This document shows, one piece after another, positions 17,622-27,341 of a stretch of DNA of 64,000 nucleotides. The notes under the pieces are model-generated. The model worked only from the letters and a program-made list of their open reading frames with translations, did not search any database and had not been told where the DNA came from. This DNA is from Ramlibacter sp. WS9 (GTDB taxonomy: Bacteria > Pseudomonadota > Gammaproteobacteria > Burkholderiales > Burkholderiaceae_C). Numbering within the stretch: the stretch's first letter is position 1; each line of letters starts with the position of its first letter. Location of the stretch: NCBI RefSeq assembly GCF_003797765.1, contig NZ_RKMB01000004.1:337217-401216 (forward strand), read 5' to 3'. A program made the translations under genes and the position numbers.

Positions 17622-18567
17622 GATTGTCCGACACAGTTTCTCCCCGCCAAGCAATGCCCGCCTGGCGCACCTCTGCGGCCCGACCGACGAGCACCTTCGC
17701 ACCGTCGAAATGGCGCTGCAGGTCAAGATCGCGCACCGGCACGAACAGTTCAAGATCGACGGCCCCAAGGCCAAGGCCCAGCGCGCCCTGGAAGTACTGC
17801 AGGCCCTGTACGAGATCGCCGGCCGCCCCATTTCCGCCGAGAAGGTGCACCTGGTGCTTGCGGACGATTCGCCGCTGTCGCAAGACGAGGAAGGCGCCCA
17901 GGTTCTGCACACGCGCCGCACCGATTTGAAGGCGCGCACGCCGAACCAGGGTGTCTACCTGGAAAACATTGCCACCCATGACATCACCTTCGGCATCGGC
18001 CCGGCCGGCACGGGCAAGACCTACCTGGCCGTCGCCTGCGCGGTCGACGCGCTGGAGCGCAGCGCGGTGCAGCGCATCGTGCTCACGCGGCCCGCGGTGG
18101 AAGCGGGCGAGAAGCTCGGCTTCCTGCCGGGCGACTTGTCGCAGAAGGTGGATCCGTATCTGCGGCCGCTCTACGACGCGCTGTACGACCTGATGGGATT
18201 CGAAAAGGTGACCAAGGCGTTCGAGCGCCAGGCGCTGGAGATCGCACCGCTGGCCTTCATGCGCGGCCGCACGCTGAACAACGCCTTCGTGATCCTGGAC
18301 GAGGCGCAGAACACCACGCCGGAGCAGATGAAGATGTTCTTGACGCGCATCGGCTTCGGCGCCAAGGCCGTGGTAACGGGCGACATCAGCCAGATCGACC
18401 TGCCCAAGGGGAGCCTGTCGGGCCTGGTGGAGGCCGAACGCATCCTCAAGCGCGTGAAAGGCATCGCCCATACGCGTTTCACGAGCGCCGATGTCGTGCG
18501 GCACCCATTGGTCGCACGCATCGTCGACGCTTACGACGCGCAGCGCAAGCGCGAAGGCAAGGCCTGA
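17620..18567 (+). CDS. phoH: PhoH-family ATPase
   Basis: A 315-residue PhoH-like protein (PhoL/YbeZ group), an ATPase proposed to act with YbeY in RNA processing. Walker A is GPAGTGKT at residues 127-134 and the Walker B region is VILDEAQNTTPEQMKMFLTR; GDISQIDLP follows. The start MIVRHSFSPP resembles the usual beta-proteobacterial PhoH beginning. With this ATG the gene begins inside the start codon region of the divergent kinase gene. ybeY follows 21 bases downstream, the normal pairing. Confidence 0.93.
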   Translation: MIVRHSFSPPSNARLAHLCGPTDEHLRTVEMALQVKIAHRHEQFKIDGPKAKAQRALEVLQALYEIAGRPISAEKVHLVLADDSPLSQDEEGAQVLHTRRTDLKARTPNQGVYLENIATHDITFGIGPAGTGKTYLAVACAVDALERSAVQRIVLTRPAVEAGEKLGFLPGDLSQKVDPYLRPLYDALYDLMGFEKVTKAFERQALEIAPLAFMRGRTLNNAFVILDEAQNTTPEQMKMFLTRIGFGAKAVVTGDISQIDLPKGSLSGLVEAERILKRVKGIAHTRFTSADVVRHPLVARIVDAYDAQRKREGKA

Positions 18568-18588
18568 CATGGCCCGTCGCCGACTGCC

Positions 18589-19038
18589 ATGAACCTCAAA
18601 CTCGACCTGGTCCTGCAATTCGGCCGCTTCCCGAACGCGGCGGCGCATCGCACCGTGCTGCGCAGAGCCCGCGTCGCATCGTGGATCGAGCCGGCATTGC
18701 GACACCCCGGCGAGATCGCGGTGCGCATCGTCGGCGAGGACGAAGGCCGCGCCCTCAACCTGCAGTACCGCGGCAAGGACTACGCGACGAACGTGCTCAC
18801 CTTCGAATACGCACACGATGCCTGGGTCGAAGCCGACCTGGTGCTGTGCGGGCCGGTGGTGGAACGCGAGGCGCGCGAGCAGGGCAAGGCGCTGGAGGAA
18901 CATTACGCGCATTTGCTCGTGCACGGTGCCTTGCACGCGCAGGGCTACGACCACGAGACCAATGAGCGCGATGCGTTGGAGATGGAGACGCTGGAGATTC
19001 TCTTGCTGGGGTCGTTGGGTTTCAAGAATCCCTACTGA
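18589..19038 (+). CDS. ybeY: Endoribonuclease YbeY
   Basis: A 149-residue single-strand endoribonuclease needed for 16S rRNA 3'-end maturation and ribosome quality control. The zinc-binding H-x3-H-x5-H motif is visible as [16 protein letters not shown]. The [14 protein letters not shown] segment is the other hallmark. It sits directly after phoH in the expected order. The corC/lnt genes that often follow are replaced here by a convergent dtd. Confidence 0.95.
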   Translation: MNLKLDLVLQFGRFPNAAAHRTVLRRARVASWIEPALRHPGEIAVRIVGEDEGRALNLQYRGKDYATNVLTFEYAHDAWVEADLVLCGPVVEREAREQGKALEEHYAHLLVHGALHAQGYDHETNERDALEMETLEILLLGSLGFKNPY

Positions 19039-19041
19039 GGA

Positions 19042-19482
19042 TCAACGCACGGTGAGCGGGATCGTCACCGGCCCGTCGTTGACCAGGTGCACCTTCATGT
19101 CGGCAGCGAACTCACCGGTCTTCACATCGGGATGCGCGGCGCGGGCTTGCGCGACGAAGTAGTCGTACAAGCGCCGCCCGTCATCGGGCGCGGCCGCGTT
19201 GGTGAAACTGGGCCGGTTGCCGCCCGACGTGTCGGCCGCCAGCGTGAACTGGCTGACCACCAGCAGGCCACCGCCGGTGTCCTGCACGCTGCGGTTCATC
19301 TTGCCGGCGTCGTCGCTGAAGATGCGCAGCTTCAGGATTTTGACCAACAGCTTGTCGGCCTGCGCTTCGGTGTCGCCACGTTCCGCGCACACCAGCACCA
19401 ACAAACCGGGGCCGATCTCGCCGATGGTGAGGCCGGCCACGTCTACCCGCGCCTGGCTCACTCGCTGGATCAGGGAAATCAA
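19042..19482 (-). CDS. dtd: D-aminoacyl-tRNA deacylase Dtd
   Basis: A 146-residue cytosolic enzyme that removes D-amino acids (and glycine from tRNA-Ala) from mischarged tRNA. Both signature motifs are present: [12 protein letters not shown] with the SQxxL core, and NDGPVT (GPVT) at the C-terminus. It is translationally coupled to the upstream cation efflux gene by a 4-base ATGA overlap and is convergent with ybeY, with only 3 bases between. Confidence 0.95.
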   Translation of the reverse strand: MISLIQRVSQARVDVAGLTIGEIGPGLLVLVCAERGDTEAQADKLLVKILKLRIFSDDAGKMNRSVQDTGGGLLVVSQFTLAADTSGGNRPSFTNAAAPDDGRRLYDYFVAQARAAHPDVKTGEFAADMKVHLVNDGPVTIPLTVR

Positions 19483-20396
19483 ATCAGGTCCTTTTCATCG
19501 TCGAAGTGCGCTTCCACATCGCTGGGCAACAGTTGGATGGTCGCGCGCAGCCCCGGCACGGCGCTCATCAGGGCCTGTTCAACGGCGCCCCGCACGGCCG
19601 CCGCCCGCCCCAGCGTCCAGCTGGCCGGCATGTGCATGTGCAGGTCGACGAAGCGCCGCTGGCCGGAGCGCCGGCTCGAGAGGTGGTCGAAGCGGATGGT
19701 GTGGTGCTGGAAGCTCGCCAGGACCTTTTCGATCTCGGCCATCACTTCCGGCTCCAGCGCCTCGTCCATCAGGCCCTGCGAAGACTTCCACATCAGCGCC
19801 GCGCCTTCGCGCAGGATGTTCAGGGCAACGCCGATGGCGACCGCCGGGTCCAGCCAGCCCCACCCGGTGAGCGCCACCAGCGTGATGCCGACGACGACAC
19901 CGGCCGAGGTCCACACGTCCGTGATGAGGTGGCGCGCATCGCCTTCCAGTGCGATGGAGCGATGCTTGCGCCCGGACTGCAGCATCGCCCACGCCAGCGC
20001 GCCGTTGATCGCCGAGCTGAGCACCGACAGCGACAGTCCCCAACCCAGCTGGTCCAGCGGCTGCGGATGCAGCACGCGCTGCACGGCGGCCCAGATGATG
20101 CCGAGTGCGGCGACGATGATGAGCAAGCCCTCGAAGCCGGAAGAGAAATACTCGGCCTTGTGATGGCCGTACGGATGGTCCGCATCGGCGGGACGCCGGG
20201 CGATGGTGACCATCAGCAAAGCGAAGATCGCGCTGGCCAAGTTGACGAACGACTCCATCGCATCGGACAGCAGGCCGACCGAGTCGGTGATCCACCAGGC
20301 CAGTGTCTTGAGCGCGATGGTGAGGACCGCCACCGCGATCGATACGCGGAGCAGCAAAGTGGGACTGAGGGATCGCGCGGTGTCGGCGAGCGGCAT
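19479..20396 (-). CDS. Cation diffusion facilitator family transporter
   Basis: A 305-residue inner-membrane metal/proton antiporter. It has six hydrophobic helices with the metal site residues in [14 protein letters not shown] (TM2) and in [12 protein letters not shown] (TM5, HxxxD), then a cytosolic C-terminal domain ([21 protein letters not shown]). The [19 protein letters not shown] loop is typical. The ATG at 20394-20396 starts [10 protein letters not shown]; upstream in-frame extension overlaps the toxin gene and is rejected. Metal specificity (Zn, Fe or Co/Ni) cannot be read from sequence alone. Confidence 0.9.
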   Translation of the reverse strand: MPLADTARSLSPTLLLRVSIAVAVLTIALKTLAWWITDSVGLLSDAMESFVNLASAIFALLMVTIARRPADADHPYGHHKAEYFSSGFEGLLIIVAALGIIWAAVQRVLHPQPLDQLGWGLSLSVLSSAINGALAWAMLQSGRKHRSIALEGDARHLITDVWTSAGVVVGITLVALTGWGWLDPAVAIGVALNILREGAALMWKSSQGLMDEALEPEVMAEIEKVLASFQHHTIRFDHLSSRRSGQRRFVDLHMHMPASWTLGRAAAVRGAVEQALMSAVPGLRATIQLLPSDVEAHFDDEKDLI

Positions 20397-20412
20397 GAAA
20401 GCGATTGTCGCC

Positions 20413-20820
20413 CTAGTGCGGACGGCCCGGGTAGACCAGCAGCGCAGGCTCGATTTGCGCGAGCGCAAGAAAATCGCGGTCGTTGTGCACGAGCAGCGCG
20501 CCGTGTTCCAGCGCGATCGCGGCGATGAGGCAGTCGTTCGGCTTGCGGATGGTGAAGCCCTTGGCGCGAGCTCGCCGGTAAAGCTGCGCGGCAACTTCAT
20601 AGGTGGAGATTTCGCGCGGCTCGAGGATCAGCGCGGACCACAGAAGCTGACGGACGTATTCATACTCCGCCTCGTCGCGAACGCCTTGCAGCACCTCCTG
20701 GAAGATGATGCCGGTCGTGGCAATCTCCTCGTGGTCCTCGCGCGTGTCGACATAGCGCGTACCGTCCGTCGCTCGGCCCTTGTAGGCGTCAATCCAGACG
20801 GACGAATCGAGCAGCAGCAT
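20413..20820 (-). CDS. PIN-domain ribonuclease toxin (VapC), second locus
   Basis: A 135-residue PIN-domain toxin. Catalytic acidic residues are Asp5 in LLLDSSVWID, Glu in IIFQEVLQG and Asp in IRKPNDCLIAAIA. The HNDRDFLALAQI segment is typical of VapC. The start codon overlaps the antitoxin stop by one base (TGATG). It is the downstream gene of a two-gene operon driven from the palindromic promoter at about 21.1 kb. Confidence 0.92.
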   Translation of the reverse strand: MLLLDSSVWIDAYKGRATDGTRYVDTREDHEEIATTGIIFQEVLQGVRDEAEYEYVRQLLWSALILEPREISTYEVAAQLYRRARAKGFTIRKPNDCLIAAIALEHGALLVHNDRDFLALAQIEPALLVYPGRPH

Positions 20821-21116
20821 CAGCGCTTGCGCCGCGACTTGGCCGCGCCAGGAGCAGGAGGGGCAACCTTGTACGTCGCGACGCCCTGTTCGACGCGGTA
20901 CTTGCCCGGCGGTTCTCCAGGCTCCGTCTTCGGGTCGTAGTCGGGCCAGAATGTGTCTTCCGTGGCTCGGCCCCACAGATCGCGGATGCGCGGGCGTTTG
21001 GCTCGCGCCACCATCTCGCGCAGGGCACGGTCCACCACTTCGCGCTTGGTGCGGGCACCTGACACCTTCATGGCCTCGGCCACGATGGCTTCGTCAATAT
21101 CGATGTTGGTGATCAT
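20820..21116 (-). CDS. VapB-type ribbon-helix-helix antitoxin
   Basis: A 98-residue antitoxin. The N-terminal part (NIDIDEAIVAEAMKVSG..TKREVVDRALREMVAR) fits the VapB ribbon-helix-helix fold, with a DNA-contacting strand at the very N-terminus. The C-terminal half is basic and Pro-rich and would wrap the toxin. The ATG at 21114-21116 is placed just downstream of a perfect operator dyad; the in-frame ATGs further upstream lie within that dyad or in the promoter. Confidence 0.88.
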   Translation of the reverse strand: MITNIDIDEAIVAEAMKVSGARTKREVVDRALREMVARAKRPRIRDLWGRATEDTFWPDYDPKTEPGEPPGKYRVEQGVATYKVAPPAPGAAKSRRKR

Positions 21117-21123
21117 GTTCCAT

Positions 21124-21151
21124 ATTGTACATAGCATGTACAAATCAGCAA
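21124..21151 (-). promoter_or_regulatory. vapBC promoter with overlapping operator palindrome
   Basis: On the minus strand TTGCTG and TACAAT are spaced by 16 bases, a good sigma-70 promoter. A perfect dyad TGTACAT-AGC-ATGTACA (21126-21142) covers the -10 and spacer. The antitoxin ATG follows 8 bases after the -10. The arrangement is what is expected for VapB/VapBC autorepression. Confidence 0.65.
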
Positions 21152-21262
21152 CATGACGTCGGAACAAAACACAGGCTCAAGGGTTGACCCCGACCCTCAC
21201 CGGCGCGTCCGTCGCTAGCATGCGGGTGCGCGGCTTTGCGCGAACACCCACAAGGACTCCTC

Positions 21263-21697
21263 ATGAAGAAACCGGCGCAAACCCTGTCCCTGTCCCTGGC
21301 CCTTGGCTCCCTGCTCATCCTGGGCGCCTGCGCCATGCAAGCCCAAGCGCCCGCAGCGGCTCCCGCGCCGGGCGCGTCTGGCCTGTCCCGCACCCTGGTC
21401 GGCCGCGCCGACGTGTCCGTGCCGGGCCGCGAGGCGGTGATCGCGCGCGTCGAAGTGGCGCCGGGCGCCAAGGCCGGCCGCCATACACACCCCGGCGACG
21501 AGATCAGCTACGTGATGGAAGGCGAAGCCACGCTGCTGATCGATGGCCAGCCGCCGCGCAAGGTGAAGGCGGGCGAGTCGTTCGTCATCCCGGCCGGTGT
21601 GATCCACGACGCGCACAACGACTCGAAGGCACCGATCAAGCTGGTCGGCGTGTATGTCGTGGAGAAGGGCAAGCCGCTCGCTTCGCCGGCGCCCTGA
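21263..21697 (+). CDS. Cupin-domain lipoprotein
   Basis: A 144-residue predicted lipoprotein: signal peptide with lipobox ILGACA, an Ala/Pro linker, then a single cupin barrel. The metal-binding cupin motif 1 is visible as GRHTHPGDEISYVMEGEA (two His, one Glu), and motif 2 as PAGVIHDAHND. Small periplasmic cupins of this type are often annotated as putative sensors or isomerases; no substrate can be inferred. The ATG at 21263 follows AAGGAC by 7 bases. Confidence 0.82.
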   Translation: MKKPAQTLSLSLALGSLLILGACAMQAQAPAAAPAPGASGLSRTLVGRADVSVPGREAVIARVEVAPGAKAGRHTHPGDEISYVMEGEATLLIDGQPPRKVKAGESFVIPAGVIHDAHNDSKAPIKLVGVYVVEKGKPLASPAP

Positions 21698-21782
21698 TCG
21701 CGCTCATGTGCAGCCTGCCTGCTTATCGAAGCTACGCGCAATGCGCGGTGGCCAGCCTGGACAAGGTCAAGGAGTTGCTGAA

Positions 21783-22481
21783 GTGAGAACGGCCCTGCGC
21801 GCACTGATCGCCCTGCTGCTGGCCATCGGTTCCGCGGCGAGCCTGCCGGTGCTGGCACAGGTGGGGCCGACGCCGGCCGAGGCATCGAGCTACAAGGGCT
21901 TGCACGCCGCCGCGCACCGCGGCGACGCGGCCCAGGTCGCCGCCCTGGCGGCCGCCGGGGCCGACGTGAACGCACGCGACGGCAACGGCCGAACGCCGTT
22001 GCACGTGGCCACATTCGCGCGGCAGCGAGATGCCATCCGTGCGCTGGTGAAGGCGCGCGCGAACATCGACCTGCTGGAAAGCGACCGCTACGACGCGGTG
22101 ACGATCGCGTCGGTCGCCGACGACGAAGAAACGCTGCGTGTGCTGCTCTCCCTGGACGCCAGCGCAAAGCAGGTCACCAGCCGCTACGACGGCACGGCGC
22201 TGATCGCCGCGGCGCACCTGGGGCATGACGGCGTGGTCCGGCAGCTGATCGCCGCCGGCGCGCCGCTGGACCACGTGAACAACCTGCACTGGACGGCCGT
22301 GATCGAAAGCATCGTGCTGGGCAACGGCGGCGCGCGCCACCAGGCGACGTTGAAGGCGCTGATCGACGCCGGCGCCAACCTGCAGCTGAAGGACCGGCAG
22401 GGCAACACGCCGCTGGCGCTGGCCCGCTCGCGCGGCTACACCGCGATGGTCGCGATGCTGGAGAAGGCCGGCGCGCGCTAG
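21783..22481 (+). CDS. Secreted ankyrin-repeat protein
   Basis: A 232-residue protein with a cleavable signal ([25 protein letters not shown]) and about five ankyrin repeats ([39 protein letters not shown] ... [39 protein letters not shown]). The GTG at 21783 is preferred because AAGGAG lies 9 bases upstream and the signal peptide follows directly. Ankyrin proteins of this kind act as periplasmic protein-protein adaptors. It shares a CTAG stop tetranucleotide with the convergent tyrS. Confidence 0.85.
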   Translation: MRTALRALIALLLAIGSAASLPVLAQVGPTPAEASSYKGLHAAAHRGDAAQVAALAAAGADVNARDGNGRTPLHVATFARQRDAIRALVKARANIDLLESDRYDAVTIASVADDEETLRVLLSLDASAKQVTSRYDGTALIAAAHLGHDGVVRQLIAAGAPLDHVNNLHWTAVIESIVLGNGGARHQATLKALIDAGANLQLKDRQGNTPLALARSRGYTAMVAMLEKAGAR

Positions 22482-23710
22482 GCCAGCGTGACGCGGGCGA
22501 ACTTGCGCTTGCCCACCTGCACCACGTAGGTGCCGGCTTCCAACTTCAAGCCCTTGTCGCTGACGACAGCGGAATCGATCCGCACGCCACCGCCGTCGAT
22601 CAGGCGGTTGGCTTCGCTGCCCGATGGCGCCAGCCCGGCCTGCTTGAGCAAGGCTCCGATACCCAGCGGCGCGCCGCTCAACTGCATCTCGGGGATGTCG
22701 TCGGGCACTCCGCCCTTGCTGCGGTTGGTGAAGTCCTGCTCCGCCGCGTCGGCGGCCTGGGCGCTGTGGAAGCGTGCGGTGATCTCCTTGGCGAGCATCA
22801 CCTTCGCGTCCTTGGGATTGCGGCCGCCTTCGATCTCTTTCTTCAGCCCGGCGATCTCCGCCTCACCGCGGAAGCTCAGCAGCGTGAACCAGCGCCACAT
22901 CAGGTCGTCGGAGATCGACAGCACCTTGGCGAACATCGTGTTGGCGTCTTCGCTGACGCCGATGTAGTTGTTCTTGCTCTTGGACATCTTCTCGACGCCG
23001 TCCAGGCCCTCGAGCAACGGCATGGTCAGGATGCACTGCGGCTCCTGGCCGTATTCCTGCTGCAGGTGGCGGCCCATCAGCAGGTTGAATTTCTGGTCCG
23101 TGCCCCCAAGTTCCAAGTCGCTCTTGAGCGCCACCGAGTCGTAGCCCTGCATCAGCGGGTAGAGGAACTCATGCACGCTGATCGAACTACCGGCCTTGAA
23201 GCGGTCGTGGAAGTCGTTGCGCTCCATCATCCGCGCCACGGTGTACTTGGCGGCCAGCTGGATCATGCCGCGAGCGCCCAGCGGATCGCTCCATTCGCTG
23301 TTGTAGCGCAGTTCCGTCTTGCTCGGGTCCAGGATCTTGTCGGCCTGGGCGCGGTACGTTTCCGCATTGGCCTTGATCTGTTCGGCCGTGAGCGGCGGGC
23401 GGGTCGTATTGCGGCCCGACGGGTCGCCGATCATGGACGTGAAATCGCCGATCAGGAAGATGACGGTGTGGCCCAGGTCTTGCAGCTGCCGCATCTTGTT
23501 CAGGACCACGGTGTGTCCGATATGGATGTCAGGCGCTGTAGGATCAAGTCCGAGCTTGATGCGCAGCGGAACGCCCGTCGCGTCCGATTTCGCCAGTTTT
23601 TTCAGCCAATCTTCTTGCGGAATCAGCTCTTCCGTGCCGCGCAGCGAAACGGCCATGGCTTCGCGCACACGGTCGGTTACCGGAAATGTTGTAACAGAGG
23701 CTTGATTCAT
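22478..23710 (-). CDS. tyrS: Tyrosyl-tRNA synthetase
   Basis: A 410-residue class I synthetase. The HIGH signature is in [15 protein letters not shown] and KMSKS is in [13 protein letters not shown]-terminal S4 domain ([27 protein letters not shown]) is present. The HIGH form and length put it in the TyrZ-like bacterial subgroup common in beta- and gammaproteobacteria. The ATG at 23708-23710 begins [10 protein letters not shown]. Its stop overlaps the stop of the convergent ankyrin gene. Confidence 0.96.
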   Translation of the reverse strand: MNQASVTTFPVTDRVREAMAVSLRGTEELIPQEDWLKKLAKSDATGVPLRIKLGLDPTAPDIHIGHTVVLNKMRQLQDLGHTVIFLIGDFTSMIGDPSGRNTTRPPLTAEQIKANAETYRAQADKILDPSKTELRYNSEWSDPLGARGMIQLAAKYTVARMMERNDFHDRFKAGSSISVHEFLYPLMQGYDSVALKSDLELGGTDQKFNLLMGRHLQQEYGQEPQCILTMPLLEGLDGVEKMSKSKNNYIGVSEDANTMFAKVLSISDDLMWRWFTLLSFRGEAEIAGLKKEIEGGRNPKDAKVMLAKEITARFHSAQAADAAEQDFTNRSKGGVPDDIPEMQLSGAPLGIGALLKQAGLAPSGSEANRLIDGGGVRIDSAVVSDKGLKLEAGTYVVQVGKRKFARVTLA

Positions 23711-23893
23711 AAGGACTTTTTCTGGATCGGCGGCGAGCGGGTCGTTATACTCGCGCCAGTTTTCGAAGGTTGCCGATTCTAGTTCCGGCAATTTTCCCGC
23801 TTTCACCCCGTCCGGGCCCCCAGGGTGTAACTGTCGGGAACCGCCTACACGGATGTAGGACAAACTCAATCCCCCATCGCGAGGATCCTTCCA

Positions 23894-25258
23894 TTGAAAA
23901 ACGGTTTTGTTGCCGCCGGTGAAAAGCTTTTGTCCCGTGCGGCCCACGCGCTGGAGCACCACCCCAAGCAAGTGACGGCATTGATCGCCGCGCTGCTGTT
24001 GGGCGGCGGCGGCGGCGCGTTCGCCGTGGCGTCGCTCACACCCGAGACCCCGGACACCGTGACGGTGCGCCAGGTGCTGGAAGCCGTGACGCCGCTGCCG
24101 GTGCAGGACCAGCTGCAGGCACTGGACGTGCATCGCTTCAAGCTGTTCCGCTCGGACGTCTCGCGCGCCAGCGACACCGTGGACGCGTTGCTATCCCGCC
24201 TGGGCATCGACGATTACCGCGCCGCCGCCTACCTGCGCGCTGACGCGGCGTTCCGCGCGAATGTGCTCGGCCGCTCCGGCCGTGGCATGACGGCCGAGGC
24301 CAGCGGCAACCAGTCGCTTGAAAAACTCAGCGCGCGCTGGGCGTCGCCCGACTATGACGGCACCTTCAAGCGCCTCGTGGTCGAGCGCCTGACGCACGGC
24401 GCGTTCGCATCCCGGATCGAAACCGCGCCGCTGGTCGCAGCCGCCCGCATGGGCAGCGCCACCGTCCGCACTTCGCTGTTCGCGGCCGCCGACGAGGCCG
24501 GTATCCCGGACGCGGTGGTGGGCCAGCTGATCCAGATTTTTTCCGGCGACATCGACTTCCACCGCTCCCTGAAGAACGGCGACCGCTTCAACGTGGTTTA
24601 CGAAGCACTCGAAGCCGACGGCGAGGCGGTGCGCACCGGCCGCGTGCTGTCGGTCGAATTCGTGAACAACGGCAAGACGCACCAGGCCATGTGGTTCCAG
24701 CAGCCCGGCACCAAGGGCGCCTACTACACACTGGACGGCAAGTCGCTCGAGAGCTCCTACCTGGCGTCGCCGATGGAGTTTTCGCGCGTGACCAGCAACT
24801 TCGCGATGCGCTTCCACCCCGTCCTGCACAAGTGGAAGGCCCACCTGGGAACGGACTACGGCGCCGCCATGGGCACGCCGGTGCGCACCGTGGGCGACGG
24901 TGTGGTGCAGTTCGCCGGCGAACAGAACGGCTTCGGCAACGTGGTCATCGTCAAGCACAACAATACCGACGAAACCGTTTACGCCCACCTGAGCCGCATC
25001 GACGTGCGGCCCGGCCAGGCCGTGAACCAGGGCCAGAATATCGGCGCCGTCGGCATGACGGGCTGGGCGACCGGCCCGCACCTGCACTTCGAGCTGCGCG
25101 TGAACGGCGTGCACCAGAACCCGCGCGACATCGCCAAGCACAGCGACGCCGTGCCGCTCTCGGCCGCCGCCCGGCCCGAGTTCGACCGCATCGCGCGCTC
25201 GATGCGCATGCAGCTCGCCGCGGCGGGCTCGTCTGCCATCGTCGCACGCGCCGACTGA
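23894..25258 (+). CDS. M23-family murein endopeptidase (membrane-anchored)
   Basis: A 454-residue peptidoglycan hydrolase divergent from tyrS. A membrane anchor ([22 protein letters not shown]) is followed by a LysM/OapA-like helical domain and a C-terminal LytM/M23 domain. The zinc ligands are visible in [18 protein letters not shown] (His and HxxxD) and in HLHFE. These enzymes cut peptide cross-links during growth and division. The start is a TTG preceded by GAGGAT 9 bases upstream; no ATG fits. With anmK and the bactofilin close by, it forms a cell-wall neighbourhood. Confidence 0.9.
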   Translation: MKNGFVAAGEKLLSRAAHALEHHPKQVTALIAALLLGGGGGAFAVASLTPETPDTVTVRQVLEAVTPLPVQDQLQALDVHRFKLFRSDVSRASDTVDALLSRLGIDDYRAAAYLRADAAFRANVLGRSGRGMTAEASGNQSLEKLSARWASPDYDGTFKRLVVERLTHGAFASRIETAPLVAAARMGSATVRTSLFAAADEAGIPDAVVGQLIQIFSGDIDFHRSLKNGDRFNVVYEALEADGEAVRTGRVLSVEFVNNGKTHQAMWFQQPGTKGAYYTLDGKSLESSYLASPMEFSRVTSNFAMRFHPVLHKWKAHLGTDYGAAMGTPVRTVGDGVVQFAGEQNGFGNVVIVKHNNTDETVYAHLSRIDVRPGQAVNQGQNIGAVGMTGWATGPHLHFELRVNGVHQNPRDIAKHSDAVPLSAAARPEFDRIARSMRMQLAAAGSSAIVARAD

Positions 25259-25354
25259 GAGCCTCGTCGATGAGGCCGTCGAGCGGCTAACATCGCCGTA
25301 AATGGACCCCCGCGCTCGTCACTTCGTTCTGTCGCTGCCCCCCGAGGGCGCTTC

Positions 25355-25372
25355 AGCCGCCTTGAGGCGGCT
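25355..25372. repeat. Hairpin in a dispersed-type repeat between the M23 peptidase gene and anmK
   Basis: AGCCGCC-TTGA-GGCGGCT is a perfect 7-bp stem, preceded by a CGCTGCCCCCCGAGGGCGC segment. Such C-rich/GAGGG blocks with paired hairpins recur between genes in Comamonadaceae. It ends just before the GGAGG ribosome site of anmK and may damp read-through from the upstream gene. Confidence 0.45.
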
Positions 25373-25385
25373 CCGCGGAGGCTGA

Positions 25386-26495
25386 GTGCCCGAGCTTTAC
25401 ATCGGCCTCATGTCCGGCACGTCGCTCGACGGCGTCGACGGCGTGCTGGCCGATTTCTCGTCCAGCCAACCCCACGTCATCGCGCATGCCAGTGCGCCGA
25501 TGCCCGACGCACTGGGCGCCGAACTGCTGGCGTTGAACAGCAGCGGTGCTGATGAGCTGCATCGCGCCGCGCTGGCGGGCAATGCGCTGATGCGCGTGTA
25601 TGCGGCGGTGGCCGGTGAGTTGCTCGCCGGCAGCAGCACGCCACGCGAGGCTGTGCGCGCCGTCGGCGCCCACGGCCAGACCGTGCGCCATCGCCCGCAG
25701 GAATTCGACGGCACCGGCTACACCTTGCAGCTGTGCCAACCAGCCTTGCTGGCCGAACTCTGCGGCATCGACGTGGTGGCGGACTTCCGCAGCCGCGACG
25801 TGGCCGCGGGCGGGCAAGGCGCGCCGCTCGCGCCCTTCTTCCACCGGGCCATGTTCGGACGCGCCGGCGAGACCGTGGGCGTGCTGAATCTGGGCGGCAT
25901 CTCGAATATCACGCTGCTGCGTGCGGACGGTTCGCAGCTGGGCTTCGACTGCGGTCCTGCCAACGCCTTGATGGACGCCTGGTGCGCCGAACACAAAGGA
26001 CAGCCCTATGACATGGACGGCGCCTGGGCCGCCTCAGGGAACGTTCTGCCGGCCTTGTTGGACGCGATGCTGGCCGACCCCTATTTCACCAAGGCGCCGC
26101 CCAAGAGCACGGGGCGGGACCTGTTCAACCGGCGCTGGCTGGACGCGCACCTCGCGGCGATCGGGCCCGCCGCACCGGCCGATGTGCAGGCGACATTGGC
26201 GGATCTCACCGCGCGGGCTTGCAGCGCCGATGTGCTGCGCTACCAGCCCGACCTGCGGCGCCTGATCGTTTGCGGCGGCGGCGCCTTCAACCGCCACGTG
26301 ATGGGGCGTCTCGCCGCCCTGTTGCCCGGCGCGCAGGTGGCGTCGAGCGGCGATTCGGGTTTGCCGCCGCTGCAAGTCGAGGCGACGGCTTTCGCCTGGC
26401 TGGCGCGCAAGGCGGTGCTGCGCGAAAAGCTCCATCTCCAAAGCACAACGGGCGCCAGAGGCGCCCGTGTGCTGGGATGCATCTACCCGGCTTAG
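25386..26495 (+). CDS. anmK: Anhydro-N-acetylmuramic acid kinase
   Basis: A 369-residue kinase that opens and phosphorylates 1,6-anhydroMurNAc to MurNAc-6-P in cell-wall recycling. It starts with the signature [16 protein letters not shown]; later motifs are [30 protein letters not shown] and [11 protein letters not shown], and a C-terminal CGGGAFN. The start is a GTG behind a GGAGG site. It lies downstream of an M23 murein hydrolase, which fits a wall-recycling role. The stop overlaps that of the convergent erpA. Confidence 0.96.
   Translation: MPELYIGLMSGTSLDGVDGVLADFSSSQPHVIAHASAPMPDALGAELLALNSSGADELHRAALAGNALMRVYAAVAGELLAGSSTPREAVRAVGAHGQTVRHRPQEFDGTGYTLQLCQPALLAELCGIDVVADFRSRDVAAGGQGAPLAPFFHRAMFGRAGETVGVLNLGGISNITLLRADGSQLGFDCGPANALMDAWCAEHKGQPYDMDGAWAASGNVLPALLDAMLADPYFTKAPPKSTGRDLFNRRWLDAHLAAIGPAAPADVQATLADLTARACSADVLRYQPDLRRLIVCGGGAFNRHVMGRLAALLPGAQVASSGDSGLPPLQVEATAFAWLARKAVLREKLHLQSTTGARGARVLGCIYPA
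26448..26468 (-). terminator. Hairpin after erpA, inside the 3' end of anmK
   Basis: ACGGGCGCC-AGA-GGCGCCCGT is a perfect 9-bp stem with a 3-base loop, extendable with flanking AGCACA/TGTGCT pairs. It lies 24 bases beyond the erpA stop on the minus strand. It lacks a strong T-run, so it may be a transcript-stabilising hairpin rather than an intrinsic terminator. Confidence 0.4.
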
Positions 26496-26857
26496 GTCGA
26501 GAAGCTGGAGCCGCAGCCGCAGGTGCTGGTGGCGTTGGGGTTCTTGATGACGAACTGGGCGCCCTGCAGGTCTTCCTTGTAGTCGATCTCGGCGCCGACG
26601 AGGTACTGGTAGCTCATGGCGTCGATGAGCAGCGACACACCGTTCTTCGACATGATCGTGTCGTCTTCATTGGTGACTTCATCGAAGGTGAAGCCGTACT
26701 GGAAGCCCGAGCAGCCGCCGCCCTGCACGAACACGCGCAGCTTCAGCTCGGGGTTGCCTTCTTCGGCAATCAGGTCGGCCACCTTGGCCGCCGCGCTGTC
26801 GGTAAAGACCAGCGGTGCCGGCATTTCAGTCTGGACGTTTTCTGCAACTGCGCTCAT
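26492..26857 (-). CDS. erpA: Iron-sulfur cluster insertion protein ErpA
   Basis: A 121-residue A-type Fe-S carrier that delivers clusters to apo-enzymes. The three cluster cysteines are in [11 protein letters not shown] and STCGCGSSF. The start [10 protein letters not shown] is at 26855-26857; an ATG 11 codons upstream is in frame but lacks conserved sequence. It ends tail-to-tail with anmK, with overlapping stops, and lies 62 bases downstream of the bactofilin gene. Confidence 0.95.
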   Translation of the reverse strand: MSAVAENVQTEMPAPLVFTDSAAAKVADLIAEEGNPELKLRVFVQGGGCSGFQYGFTFDEVTNEDDTIMSKNGVSLLIDAMSYQYLVGAEIDYKEDLQGAQFVIKNPNATSTCGCGSSFST

Positions 26858-26919
26858 GGATGCTCCGAGGGATTGGGTATCTTGGCCCAATAGTACTGTA
26901 AATCGCTCGGGAATTGCGC

Positions 26920-27312
26920 TCAGTGGTTATTTGCCGCCAGCTTGAGTAAGGGCTTTTCGTCGGCGTCAATCGGCGCCAGCTGGCCGGTGATCATGGCGCC
27001 CTGGTGCATTTCGAGCGCCTTGTAGTGCACATCCCCTTCGATTCGCGCCTTGGGCTGTAGTTCCAACAACTCGCGCGCATAGACCGGGCCGCGCACGGTG
27101 CCGTTGATGATGACGTGATCGGCGTGGATCTCGCCCTGCACCACCGCCGATTCGGAGATGACGAGGATGCTCGACTGCTCGGTATTGGCGCGCGTGTTGC
27201 CGACCACTTCGCCGTCGATGCGCAGCCCTTCCGTGAACTGCAGATTGCCCTCGATGCGGCTGCCCTGAGCGATCAGGCTCTTGATGGGCGGTTGTGCTTT
27301 CTTGCCAAACAT
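26920..27312 (-). CDS. Bactofilin (polymer-forming cytoskeletal protein)
   Basis: A 130-residue bactofilin. The central beta-helix repeats are plain: [68 protein letters not shown]. Bactofilins form nucleotide-free filaments that often place peptidoglycan hydrolases. The ATG at 27310-27312 follows GGAGGG by 8 bases; longer frames are rejected. An M23 peptidase gene lies about 2 kb away, a partnership documented in other bacteria. Confidence 0.93.
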   Translation of the reverse strand: MFGKKAQPPIKSLIAQGSRIEGNLQFTEGLRIDGEVVGNTRANTEQSSILVISESAVVQGEIHADHVIINGTVRGPVYARELLELQPKARIEGDVHYKALEMHQGAMITGQLAPIDADEKPLLKLAANNH

Positions 27313-27341
27313 GAATTTTCCCTCCTCAACGTACTTTGCTT

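Noticed and set aside
21706..21786. A 26-codon frame (MCSLPAYRSYAQCAVASLDK, then VKELLK) between the cupin and ankyrin genes
   Set aside because: No ribosome site, and its 3' end holds the ribosome site and GTG start of the ankyrin gene. It could be a remnant of an older gene end, but support is too thin to call.
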